Part shown: positions 38,901 to 50,900 of the stretch, in pieces
Layout: every line of letters begins with the position of its first letter
Numbering within the stretch: the stretch's first letter is position 1
Origin: Adiantum capillus-veneris
Taxonomy: Eukaryota > Streptophyta > Polypodiopsida > Polypodiales > Pteridaceae
Assembly (NCBI GenBank): GCA_014529385.2
Contig: CM043942.1
Coordinates: forward strand, 58,527,340-58,591,339
DNA: 64,000 nucleotides
Direction of reading: 5' to 3'
Program-made: the position numbers and the translations under genes
Notes under the pieces: generated by a model
Database searches by the model: none
What the model saw: the letters and a program-made list of their open reading frames with translations, nothing else
Told to the model about the DNA's origin: nothing

Positions 38901-41900
38901 AAAGATTGCAGATTTCAGCCCTTAGGTCGACTTCGTCATCCCCGTCGTCATCGTCGACAAGCCTAGGCTTGCATCAATCACTTGCATTCAGTTGTACCAG
39001 TTTGTGCAATCATAAGTAGACCACTCTCGCCGACGAGAGTGGGGCCTTCGGAGGAGGGTTTACGTCTCTGGTGTCATATCTCTCTTCTCTCTCTATCTCT
39101 CAGCCTCATGCACTTGCACACACAGTGTCCATTCACTTTGTTTGTGATCATAGCATTCTCTCATTAAGAACGGAAGGCTCTCCCTTCCATAAGAACAAAA
39201 GGAACCTTGAGCACAGTTCGGAGCACTCATCTTGAGCAAAGCGCAAACATTCATCCCGCACCACCTAACATTGGTATCAGAGCTTTGGTAGTGTTCTGTA
39301 TCACTCAAGGAAAGAACCACAAGAATCACCAGAATTTTTTTTGCTTGCTGTGGTCGCACGAATCCAAGTTCGCTTGGGCGTGACGATTCCTAATCGTGTT
39401 TTTGAAGAGTGACAAGAATCCCAAGAAAGAAGGGCTTGTCCAGCCTCCCCTTGTGTCTCTTTTCACTCATTGAGAGCGGACCGTGCACTTAGCGGCCGGC
39501 CAATCGACGTGAGGTGGGAAAAAGCAACCTTGGTGTGAGCGAAAGGCCGCCAAGGGGTGCGCCCACGGGAAGGAGTAGAACTTGGGTGAAGAGAAGATCC
39601 TTCTCAAACACAGATTGCAAGCGAAAGAAAACCTCAAGAACCCAAGACCCTCAAGAACCCAAGTTCCTCGTGAACTTCAGAACCAAAGATCATAGTGCAT
39701 GGTCGTCACCCGAACGACATGGATACTTCGCATACAGGTGATGAGCATGAGAGAGGCGACGAAGAATTTTCCCACCAAGAGATTTTTCCGACCCTCCCCC
39801 TTCGCCATCTACGCCACAAAGTGTACCAAACCCTATGGAGGCAATGGTCAAGCAGATGATGGACATGATGGCCAAACAAGAAGAGACTCGCATGAACATG
39901 ATGGCCCAACAAGAAGCGAATTGAATTGCGTTGGCACAACAAGAAGAAAATCGCATTGCTTTAGAAGTCGAGCGTGAGGCTCAAAGAGAACTACGCACTC
40001 AAGAATTGGTTCGACAAGTACTTACCTCGAAGTCCGAACCAGCCAAAGATCGTGGGAGTTCCTCGAGTGGCGTAAGCCACGATGCGGATTCCAACCATCC
40101 AGTCACAGAGAAGTTGACTTTCAGTAAGTATGATGGTAAGATGGATGCTACGGTTATTCATTCTTGGTTGCATCAATTTAATGCTTATTTTGCGACAACT
40201 AATGTCACGTGACACATCCAACCCTATGTGTCCGTGGACAAGCTACAACTGATCAGGGTTCAATCAGTCAAGTCAGTCTAGAATAGGAAGTGATCTGGCA
40301 CTTTTCCGAGTCTGTTCGCAGACCGTGCATGTCCAGTCACTTAGTGTAGATGCATATCCTCTAGTTGCACACAGCATGATCATCAGTATTCCCATCAGAA
40401 TCCATTATGGAAATTTTCCAGTGATTTTAGCCTATTTTTGGCACTTTTCACTTATTAATTTAAGTGACTTTCCAACAAAAGTAGGTAGGGCAATTTGGGT
40501 AAGGAAATATATAAGCAAACCAAAGTTAGCACTCAATGGCAGAAGAGGCAACAGGAGCCAAGCTCAGCAGGCAACTTCTCAGCAGAACCTTGGCGGTTTC
40601 CCCGTCCAAGCAAGACCCCTCACCTAGCGTTTTTGGAAACTGCACAAGCTGGCGTTTTTGCATCAGCTTTGCCTAGCATTTTCAAGATCCAGTATCATCG
40701 CCACAGAATCCAGCAAGCTAACGTTTTTGCAAGGACCCAACCACAGTACCTAGCGTTTTTGGCAGAGACAAATTGGCCTAACGTTTTTGACATCAGAAGC
40801 ATGGCGATTCCAGCAAACTCTTGCAACGTTTTCAGTAATAAAAGACTTGCAGATTCAGCCCATAAGAAGTAGCAGATTCAGCCCGGTAAAGACATCAGTT
40901 TTCAGCCTAAAGAGACCTCAGTTTTCAGCCCTAAACCTGCAGAAATTCAGCGACAAAGACCCACAGAAAAAGCCCCAAAAATCAGCGTTTTTGGACTTGT
41001 AGCAGATTTCAGCCCATAGAGTTTTTGGACAGCAGTAGAAAGATTGCAGATTTCAACCCTTAGGTTGACTCGTCATCACCGTCATCTTCGCCGACATAGC
41101 CTAGACTTGCATTAGTCACATGCATTCAGTTTGTGCCAGATTGTGCAATCATAAGTAGACCACTCTCACCGACGAGAGTGGGGCCTTCGGAGGAGGGTTT
41201 TACAACGTCTCTGGTGTCATATCTCTCTTCTCTCTATCTCTAAGTCTCATACACTTGCACGCACAGTGTCCATTCACTTTGTTTGTGATCATAGCATTCT
41301 CTCACTAAGAACGGAAGGCTCTACCTTCCATAAGAACAAAAGGAACCTTGAGCACAGTTCGGAGCACTCATCTTGAGCAAAGCGCAAACATTCATTCCGC
41401 TGCACCTAACAACTAAGAAGACAGGAAATAGCAAAGTTTTGACGGCAGCCATGTACCTTGCCGGTGATGCCATTAATTGGTACCACGCATGGCAAGAGGC
41501 ACAGTTAGCCGCGCACCTAGAGGAAGCCAACGAATTCACGCCCCTTTCCTTCAATTGGACTGATTTCCAAGACAAGCGCAAGGCGCGGTTTATGCCACCT
41601 CAGTACCTGCACGATTAAAGGACGATTGGCGCACTCTCAAACAAAATGGTATGCCGGTTATGTCTTTTTCTAATCGTGTTTGCAGCTAGATACCCAATTA
41701 CGTAAGTCGGATGATGAACGTAAAGAGACATTCCTTTATAGATTGGACGAGTATATCAAGTACGATGTCGAGGTGCTCGATCCAATCGATCTCAACAAGA
41801 CGGTAGCGATTGCTCTCGCACAGGAGGTGAAGCACAACACGGGAAAGCCTAAGGAGAACAAGACTTCCACAAGTACCTCGTAGACTTCTCAGAACCCTCA

Positions 41901-44900
41901 AAACGGTAAGAGCGGTAAGAGTGGTAAGAATGGTAACTCTTCTAACCAATCTTCCAACAGTCTCTCAGAAAATAATTCTTCCAATGAATCTAAGGGTAAG
42001 GCTAACACAATTGCTAAACCTAAGCTTACTCCATATGAAAACGTAGCACAAGGAATTGTAGGAGGATACATAACCTCGGAAGAGCAAAGCACTTATTCTA
42101 AGGAAGGTCGTTTTCATTGTCACATTAAGGGTCACATAAAAAGAACATGTCCTAAGCTTGAATCGAATGAATCTAAAGAATCCACAGAACCCACTTCCTC
42201 TGTCAATGCAATTAATGATAACACGAGTGTGCCCCAAGTTTCTCTTGACCCTCCCATTGATGATTCTCTCATTAAATGTTATGGTCAGGTGTCGGGACAG
42301 CGTTTTGTCATATTGTTTGACCCAAGTAATATGCATGATGTGATCAGTCCCTCTCTTGTTGAGAGAGCCCGCCTAGAAGTTAGGGAGAAATCTCCTCTCG
42401 AGGTCTCTGGCTTTGTTCCCAGTATGGACGCTCTCATCACGCAGGAGTGTCTTGGTGTGTTGTTTGCAATTCAACAAGCTGCCTTCACTAGAAGATTTGT
42501 TGTCTCTCCTCTTTTTTTTTTGGAAAAAGTCAGGGCTGTATATTACTGAGTACAATATAATCCCCAGTGGATGCCAAAATAGCCTATCACGTGGGGTGTA
42601 CAAGCTGAATGTAAGGAGGAGAGCCACTATAGTGACAACTCGACTAGAACAATGTCATGGTGGTCGGTGTGACGAGTGGAGGAGAAACCACCGAGGAGGG
42701 ACATAATGCCACGTAATCTGGCCACCTGTAAGTGTGAAGAAGAGTGGGGATTGTGCCCAACGCCGAAGGAGGGCAAATCGGCGAGCCTCGGCTGCTCAAG
42801 ATGTACCTGAGGAAGAATCCCACTACCAAATCAGGGTGTGAATGATGTCCAGCCAAATGGCAGCGAGAGTATCCTAAAGGAGTTGTGCACTTAGAATGTG
42901 GAAACAACGAGCTCTCCAAACATTCCATAGTGTAATACTAGTGATGACTGAAAAAACTTCATCACGTGTCTGAGAATCCCCCTGCCAAGCAATCTGTGGT
43001 AGCATAGCCAAAGTCCCTCGCCGATAACTAGCCGAGGTAAGCATAAAGGCTGGATCTTTGGCTAAGCCCTCGTAGAAAAGATGGGGGCCAGGCATCGACA
43101 TCAACCCTGAGACAGATCCCCAAGTAAGAAATCCATGTTGAACACCATCCCCAAGTAAGAAATCCATGTTGAACACCTGCTCTGCTAAGTAGAAAGCAAA
43201 GTGCAAGCCACACTACATGGGAAGCTAAGTATGACCAAAGACAGTGTGCAGGTGACTCAAGTAGTCGCAAAGGACAGCGAGTACATAACGGATCATGACC
43301 CATAGTAGCTAGCCAAGTCCCAACTGGAAGTCCCCCATGTGCAATCATCCACATGAAAAAAGAAATACGACGAGCCGCATGTAAATCCCAGATGGCGGAC
43401 CAAAACTGTTGCAGATAGGCATGGGAGAGGCCTGAATGTAACCAGTGTACTCAAAGAAGGATACAGGTAAACCGGTGGGGTCAGAGTGAGGCCAATGCCA
43501 CTCTCCTGGGTCCCAATAAAGCTGAGATAGGGCACGACCCTCCCACACCCAAAGCCTCCAAAGTGCAGCATCAGCGGAAGCGAAACGGGGGTCAACACAA
43601 CGACGCTTCCCGCGGGAGCCAACTACTCTGATGGCCTCCCATCAAGCTCCGGGAAGGACAAGGTGCGGAGAGGTGGCATCATATGTCAATCTAGCATGAA
43701 ACCCCTGAGACTAGTCAGTATCAACTGTGAACAGCATGGTGTCTAAACGAACTAATAAGAGAGTGCTTTGAGCAAAGAGGCCTTCCCAGCCACAATGGGG
43801 AGGCATCTAAACCGTGCCTCTCATGACTGCATCCCACTGTGAAGGAACGGCGGAATCAATCTCAAGCAATCTGTCTGTCACCCCGCGACCAATGTCATAA
43901 TGTTCTGCCACAAAATCAGCATCCAGCATCCGTGTCTCATGAAACAACCGCATAGAGGCAGCAGGGCCAGTGTCCCAGGTAGCCCAATCAATGTGAGTCC
44001 TCTCTCCAAGCTAACGGGGTGGATCAACCGAAGAATCAAGAACTGCAACATTCCAAATGAGAGGCTGGCGCTCAATCTCCTCACAACATGAGGGAGGTGA
44101 GCGTATGATAGCCCGTCGCATGGAAACCCAAATCTGAAGGAGCGATCGGATGAAGGGAGAGAGGGAGGTGGTGGACAAGGGGGCATCAGTAAAGAGAAAA
44201 CGATACCCTGTCTGCCAAGTATGACCATCTCTAGTGCCGAGTCGTGGAGTCACTGCACAAAGAGCGGCCTGAAGAAGCATCTTCCAAGGTTCTTGTCCGG
44301 GAAAAAGACCCCGAACAATAAGCTTGGTAAGAAGGGCGCGGCTCTGTAACTCTGGATCAATAATGCCAAGGCGTCCCTCTGACCTAGGACGAATAATCGT
44401 GGACAAGCGAACTCGAGCACGGGTATCAGTAGTCCCATTTGTTGTCTCTCCTCTCTCAGGATGTGATGGGCATTCGATGGTTTCGTGATGTTAACCCTCT
44501 CATTGATTGGGAGGCTAACACTCTCACCCTCCATGCCAAAAGTGATTCTCCCATTGTCATTCGTGGAGAGGACATTGTTCATTCTCCATCTCTCATTGCT
44601 AATATGCAGGACAAAGATTGAACGGATTCATGAGAAGGAGACTCTCTCAGTCTCTTCTTCTCCAAAGCATGACACAGGATTTGCATGATTATGAGAAGCA
44701 TGATGAATTGAATGATAATGATGAGGATGATGATTTGAATGCCAATGATTTGCATGATGATTTGGATGACAATGACAAGCATGATGATTTGCATGACCAA
44801 GATGTGATTTCTCACAAGCATGATGAGTTGCATGAAGATGATGTGATTGTTCACAAGGATGATGTGTTACTGGATGCTTTTTCTGGCGAAGCTAACCTCG

Positions 44901-47900
44901 TTGTAGATTCGATCAATCACGAATCACCGATCTTGGCTTTCGAGTAGAGGTCCAAAGAACCCCCACAGGACGATTCGATCATTCAGGAAGCACCAATCTT
45001 GGCTCTCGAGCCTAGGTCCAAAGAACCCTCACAGGAAGTATTATAAGTTCGCATGATTGATACGCACGCATTGTACGAGTGTTTCATTGTGATCATTTCC
45101 TGTATTTTAGTCAGCGTATTTATGTGATCCCTTTTCCTAGGCATGACATATTGTACGTTGAGCACGTTCCACTCATGAATGAGCACGGATGTATGCGGAT
45201 TTCTCATGAAAAGCTGAAAGGTATGCATTCAAGGAAGTCACATTCCATGTCTCTTCCTTAGCATGACACAGTCATAGAGAGAGCACGAGAAAGACTAAGC
45301 ATCAAGCATAGGCATTTCCGTTGTGAATTGCCACAGTTGATTGATTTAGATCAGAAACACAATATTCGATCTCATTGTTTGAGTGTGTGTGGTGAACGGT
45401 TTGGCACTCCGTCTCTATGTTCATCTACATTGCATGCACAGTCTTTAGAGAAGACAAGCGTTTTTCCACTCACTTTACATGGAATGGGTATGTTCATGTT
45501 TTTGTGTTGCAAATGGTTTCAGGAATTTTCAACCATGGAGATTCTTGAAGAAGAAAGAAGCATGACTCTACACAAAGTTGAAGCATCAAAGGAGCAACAG
45601 AATGACTGTGTGTCACTTTTGGCGCGGCCCAAAGAAGAAAGCAGTGCATACCTTTATGAAGTTCAAGTACCGCACGACCCACACATCAGAGTGGACCGGC
45701 AAAGAGTCCCTTTCCGGTTTCCGGATGCTATTGGCGATCTCCCTCGACGCCATACAGTTCGGTACCAGTACCTCACTTTGAAAAGGAGGGGATGGCAGCA
45801 TGATAAAGGTTCAGTCAATCCGATTAGAAGTGATCTGGCACTTTTGTGAGTCTATTCAAAGACCGTGCATGCCCAGTCACTTAGTGTAGATGCATGTCCT
45901 CTGGTTGCACACAGCATGATCATAAGCATTCCCATCAAAATCCATCAGAATCCTTCAGGGGAATTTTCCAGTGCATTTAGCCTATTTTACCTATTTTTGA
46001 CATTTTTCACTTATTATTTTTAAGTGACTTTTGTTGGAAAGTAGGTAGGGCAAATTGAGTAAGTTTGTATATAAGCAAACCTAAACTAGCACTAATTGGC
46101 AGAAGAGGCAACAGGAGCCAAGCTCAGCAGGCAACTTCTCAGCAAGACCAAGCCTTGGTGGACCTTCCCTCCAAACAGCAAATCCCCCTACCACTAGCCT
46201 TTTTGCAAAGCATCTCAGTCTGGCGTTTTCAGCATCTGCACCATCGGCAGCAAGCCTCAGCCTTGGCGTTTTTGCATCAGATCCTCCCGCAGCATCCCAC
46301 AGCAGAAGACCTTCCCTAGCGTTTTTGGAAACCTAGCATGCTAGCATTTTTGAAGAGCTACAACTGCAGCGTTTTTCAGCAATGAAGTAGTTGCAGATTC
46401 AGCACTCGAGAGTAGCAGATTCAGCCCCTAAGGAATAGCAGATTCAGCCCGGACAGACCATCAGTTTTCAGCCTTAAGCAACCTCAGTTTTCAGCCCTAA
46501 ACCTACAATTTTCAGTGTCAAAGACCCACAGAAAACAGCCCCCAAACCAGCGTTTTTGGACTAGTCCTAGATTTCAGCCCATAGCGTTTTTGGACAGCAG
46601 TAGAAAGATTGCAGATTTCAGCCCTTAGGTCGACTTCGTCATCCCCGTCGTCATCGTCGACATAGCCTAGACTTGCATCAATCACTTGCCTTCAGTTGTA
46701 CCAATTTGTGCAATCATAAGTAGACCACTCTCGCCGAGGAGAGTGGGGCATTCGGAGAAGGGTTTACGTCTCTGGTGTCGTATCTCTCTTCTCTCTATCT
46801 CTCAGCCTCATGCCCTTGCACGCACAGTGTCCATTCACTTTGTTTGTGATCATAGCATTCTCTCATTAAGAACGGAAGGCTCTCCCTTCCATAAGAACAA
46901 AAGGAATCTTGAGCACAGTTCAGAGCACTCATCTTGAGCAAAGCGCAAACATTCATTCCGCACCACCTAACAGCGACGTGATGAACTACCAACATCTTTG
47001 GCTGGCTTGGACTTCGAGGCGAGAACCTGTCGAACCAATTCTTGCATGTGTAGTTTGCTATGTGCCTCACGATCGGCCTCCAAGGCCGCTCGTCTTTCTT
47101 CGGCCGCTAAGCGAGCATCATCGCGCTCACGCTCCAAAGCTGCCTTTCTTTCTGTTTTTCTTTCTTTTCGTTCCTTATCCGCCAAACGCGCTTGTTCACG
47201 CTCGCGAATCATCCGTTCCTCGTAGAATGCCCGTCGTTCTTGGCGCTCGCGCTCCAAGGTAATGCGCTGCACTTGTTGTTGAGCCATCGCAATGCGATTC
47301 GCTTCTTGTTGTGCCATTGCAACGGGATTCGCTTCTTGTTGTTGTGCCATCATGTCCATCATCGACTTGACCAAAGCCTCCCTAGGATTTCGTACAATCC
47401 TGGCGTAGATGAGAAAGGGAGAGGGTCCGAAAAACCTCCTTGGTGGTGAGATTCTTCTTCGCTATTGTCATGCCCATCACCTCCATGCGAAGTATCCATT
47501 CCGCTGCGGGTGATGACCATACACTGTGATCTTTGGTTCTTAAGTTCACGAGGAACTTGGGTTCTTGTGGATCTTGGGTTCTTGTGGGTCTTGGGTTCTT
47601 GAGGGTCTTGAGATTCTTGAGGTTCTTGGGTTCTTTAGGTTCTTCAATTCTTGAGGTTCTTCTTTCGCTTGCAATCTGTGTAAGAGAAGGATCTTCTCTT
47701 CACCCGAGTTCTGCTCTTTTCCGCGGACGCACCCCTTAGCGGCCTTAGGCTCACACCAAGGTTGCTTTTTCCCACCTCACGTCGATTGGCCAGCCGCTAA
47801 GTGCACGGTCCGCTCTCAATGAGTGAAAAGAGGCACAAGGGGAGGCTGGACAAGCCCTTCTTTCTTGGGTTTCTTGTTACTCTTCTTGTCACGTGACACA

Positions 47901-50900
47901 TCCAACCCTATGTGTCCGTGGACAAGCTACAGCATGATCAAGGTTCAATCGGTCCAGTCAGTCTAGATTAGAAGTGATCTGGCACTTTTGTGAGTCTATT
48001 CGTAGACCGTGTATGCCCAGTCACTTAGTGTAGATGCATATCCTCTGGTTGCACACAGCATGATCATAAGCATTCCCATCAGAATCCTTCAAGGGAATTT
48101 TCAAGTGCATTTAGCCTATTTTACCTATTTTTGACATTTTTCACTTATTATTTTTAAGTGACTTTTGTTAGAAAGTAGGTAGGGCAAGTTGAGTAAGTTT
48201 GTATATAAGCAAACCTAAACTAGCACTAAATGGTAGAAGAGGCAACAGGAGCCAAGCTCAGCAGGCAACTTCTCCAACAAGACCCCTTGGTGGATTTCCT
48301 CCAAGCAAGAAGGATCAGCCCTAGCGTTTTCTCATCAAGGAGATCATCGCCAGAAGCAAAGACCTGCGTCCCCTAGCGTTTCCACATTCAGCATCAGCAA
48401 CCATCGCCAAGCAAGTCCCAGCCTGGCGTTTTCGCATCAGATCTTCACCGCCGGAATATCTCAGCCCTAGCGTTAGTAAAAGCCATCATCGACATCAGTT
48501 TTGGCCTAGCGTTTTCAGGAGGTATGAGCAGCGTTTTTCAGCCATGAAGAGCCTGCAAATTCAACCCTAAAGAGTAACAGATTCAGCCCGGAAAGACCAT
48601 CAGTTTTCAGCCCTTAAGAACCTCAGTTTTCAGCCCTAAACCTGCAAATTTTCAGCGTCAAAGACCCACAGAAACAGCCCCAAAATCAGCGTTTTTGGAC
48701 TAACCGCAGATTTCAGCCCATAGCGTTTTTGGACAGAAGTAGAAAGATTGCAAATTTCAACCCTAGTGTCGGCCTCATCATCCCCGTCGTAGTCGTCAAC
48801 ATAGCCTAGACTTGCATCAGTCACATGCATTCAGTTTGTACCAGATTGTGCAATCAATAGTAGACCACTCTCGCCGACGAGAGTGGGGCCTTCGGAGGAG
48901 GGTTTTACAACGTCTCTGGTGTTGTATCTCTCTTCTCTCTCTATCTCTCAGTCTATTACACTTGCACGCATAGTGTCCATTCACTTTGTTTGTGATCATA
49001 GCATTCTCTCATTAAGAACGGAAGGCTCTACCTTCCATAAGAACAAAAGGAACCTTGAGCACAATTCGGAGCACTCATCTTGAGAAAAGCGCAAACATTC
49101 ATTCCGCTGCACCTAACATTGGTATCAGAGCTTTGGCAGTGTTCTGTATCGCACAAGGAAAGAACCACAAGAATCACAAGATTTTTATTTTATTTTTTGC
49201 TTGGTGAGGTCACACGAACCCAAGTTCGCTTGGGCGTGTCGATTCCTAATCGTGTTTTTGAAGAGTGACAGGAATCCCAGGAAAGAAGGGCTTGCCCAAC
49301 CTCCCCTTGTGTCTCTTTTCACTCATTGAGAGCGGACCGTGCACTTAGCGGCCGGCCAATCGACGTGAGGTGGGAATAAGCAACCTTGGTGTGAGCGCAA
49401 AGCCGCCAAGGGGTGCACCCGCGGAAAAGAGTAGAACTCGGGTGAAGAGAAGATCCTTCTCAAACACGGTTTGCAAGCGAAAGAAAACCTCAAGAACCTC
49501 AAGAACCCAAGACCCTCAAGAACCCAAGAACCCAAGTTCCTCGTGGAATTAAGAACAAAGACTCTCAAGAACCCAAGTTCCTCGTGAACTTAAGAACCCA
49601 AGACCACAAGAACCCACAAGAACCCACGACTTCAATGGATGGTCATCACTCGAAGCGGAATGGATACTTCGCTTGGAAGTGATGAGCATGAGAGAGGCGA
49701 AGAAGAATTTCCCCACCGGGAGGTTTTTCCGACCCTCCCCCTACCCCATCTACGTCAAGGATTGTGCTAACTCCTATGGAGAAGTTGTACCAAGCAAGAG
49801 AAGTAGAAAGAAAGGTCTACGAAGAAGAAATGGCAGCCATAGATCGTGACTATGAAGAAGAAATGGAAGCCATAGAGCGTCAATACGACTTGGAAGAAAA
49901 AGAAAGTCAAGCAAGATTTCATCGCAAGAACAAAGCAAGAATGCAAGAGATGTTGCGACTCTTTTCTCAAGTGCAGGCACAGATGCAAGAGATTCAGGAA
50001 AAGGAGACTCTCTCGATCTCTTCTTCTCCAAAGCATGACACACAGGATTTGCATGATGATTTGAACGACAATGATAAGCATGATGATTTGGATGATCACG
50101 ATGTGATTTCTCACAAGCATGATGAGTTGCATGAAGATGATGTGATTGTTCACAAGGTTGATGTGTTAGTGGATGCTTTTTTTAGCGAAGCTAACCTCGG
50201 TGTAGATTCCATCAATCACGAAGAACCGATCTTGGCTTTCGAGTCGAGGTCCAAAGAACCCCCACATGACGATTCGATCATTCAAGAAGCACCGATCTTG
50301 GCTCTCGAGCCTAGGGCCAAAGAACCCTCACAAGAAGTATTATGTGTTCGCATGATTGATACGCACGCATTGTTCGAGTGTTTCATTCGTGATCGTTTCC
50401 TGTATTTTAGTCAGCGTCTTTATGTGATCCCTTTTCTTAGGCATGACATATTGTACGTTGAGCACGTTTCACTCATGAATGAGCACGAATGTATGCAGAT
50501 TGTTCATGAAAAGCTGAAAAGTATGCATTCAAGTCAGTCACATTCCATGTCTCTTCCTTGGCATGACACAGTTGTAGAAAGAGCACATGAAAGTATGAGC
50601 ACCAAGCATGGGCATTTCCGTTGTGAATTGCCACAGTTGATTGCTTTAGATCGTAAGATAAAGATTCGATCTCATTGTTCGCGTGCGTGTGGTGAACGGT
50701 TTGGCACTCCGTCTATTTGTTCATCTACATTGCATGCAAAGTCTATTAGGACGACGAGATTTTTTCCACTCACTTTACATGGAATAGGTATGTTCATGGT
50801 TTTGTGTTGGAAATGGTTTCAAGAATTTTCAGCCATGGAGATTCTTGAAGAAGAAGCATGACTCTCGAAGATGTTGAAGCACATGAAGAAGCCACAGAAG

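Larger units (their letters stand above)
39699..45792 (+). pseudogene. Element D coding region (gag, knuckle, retropepsin, His/Asp repeat, region X, tail), interrupted
   Basis: From ATG 39699 (MVVTR), with an early shift, a Met/Gln-rich helical stretch leads to gag ([20 protein letters not shown]), cut by the solo LTR at 40203-41411. It resumes with [20 protein letters not shown]. The knuckle [13 protein letters not shown] is at about 42118-42156, and protease-like sequence with [18 protein letters not shown] follows. The LINE at 42513-44436 splits FVVSPL from the downstream [18 protein letters not shown]. Then [13 protein letters not shown], the His/Asp repeat (44690-44860), region X ([20 protein letters not shown]) and a tail ending at the polypurine tract (45781-45792). 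Several stops and shifts. No RT or integrase motif lies between protease and repeat. Confidence 0.8.
33673..46972 (+). mobile_element. Element D: family 2 LTR retrotransposon (gag-pro type) with three nested insertions
   Basis: Inserted in the gag of E. Flanks GCCAC (33668-33672) and GCGAC (46973-46977) fit a 5-bp duplication with one change. The 5' LTR is 33673-33942 plus 38317-39270, and the 3' LTR is 45793-46972. Its first dinucleotide is TA instead of TG. Removing C, the solo LTR and the LINE leaves about 5.8 kb with gag, knuckle, retropepsin, His/Asp repeat, region X and tail. No RT or integrase. Confidence 0.87.

Noticed and set aside
42230-45800. Hidden reverse transcriptase in element D within the 42.5-44.4 kb block
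   Set aside because: The block is a LINE in opposite orientation with its own duplication, and removing it joins protease sequence directly.
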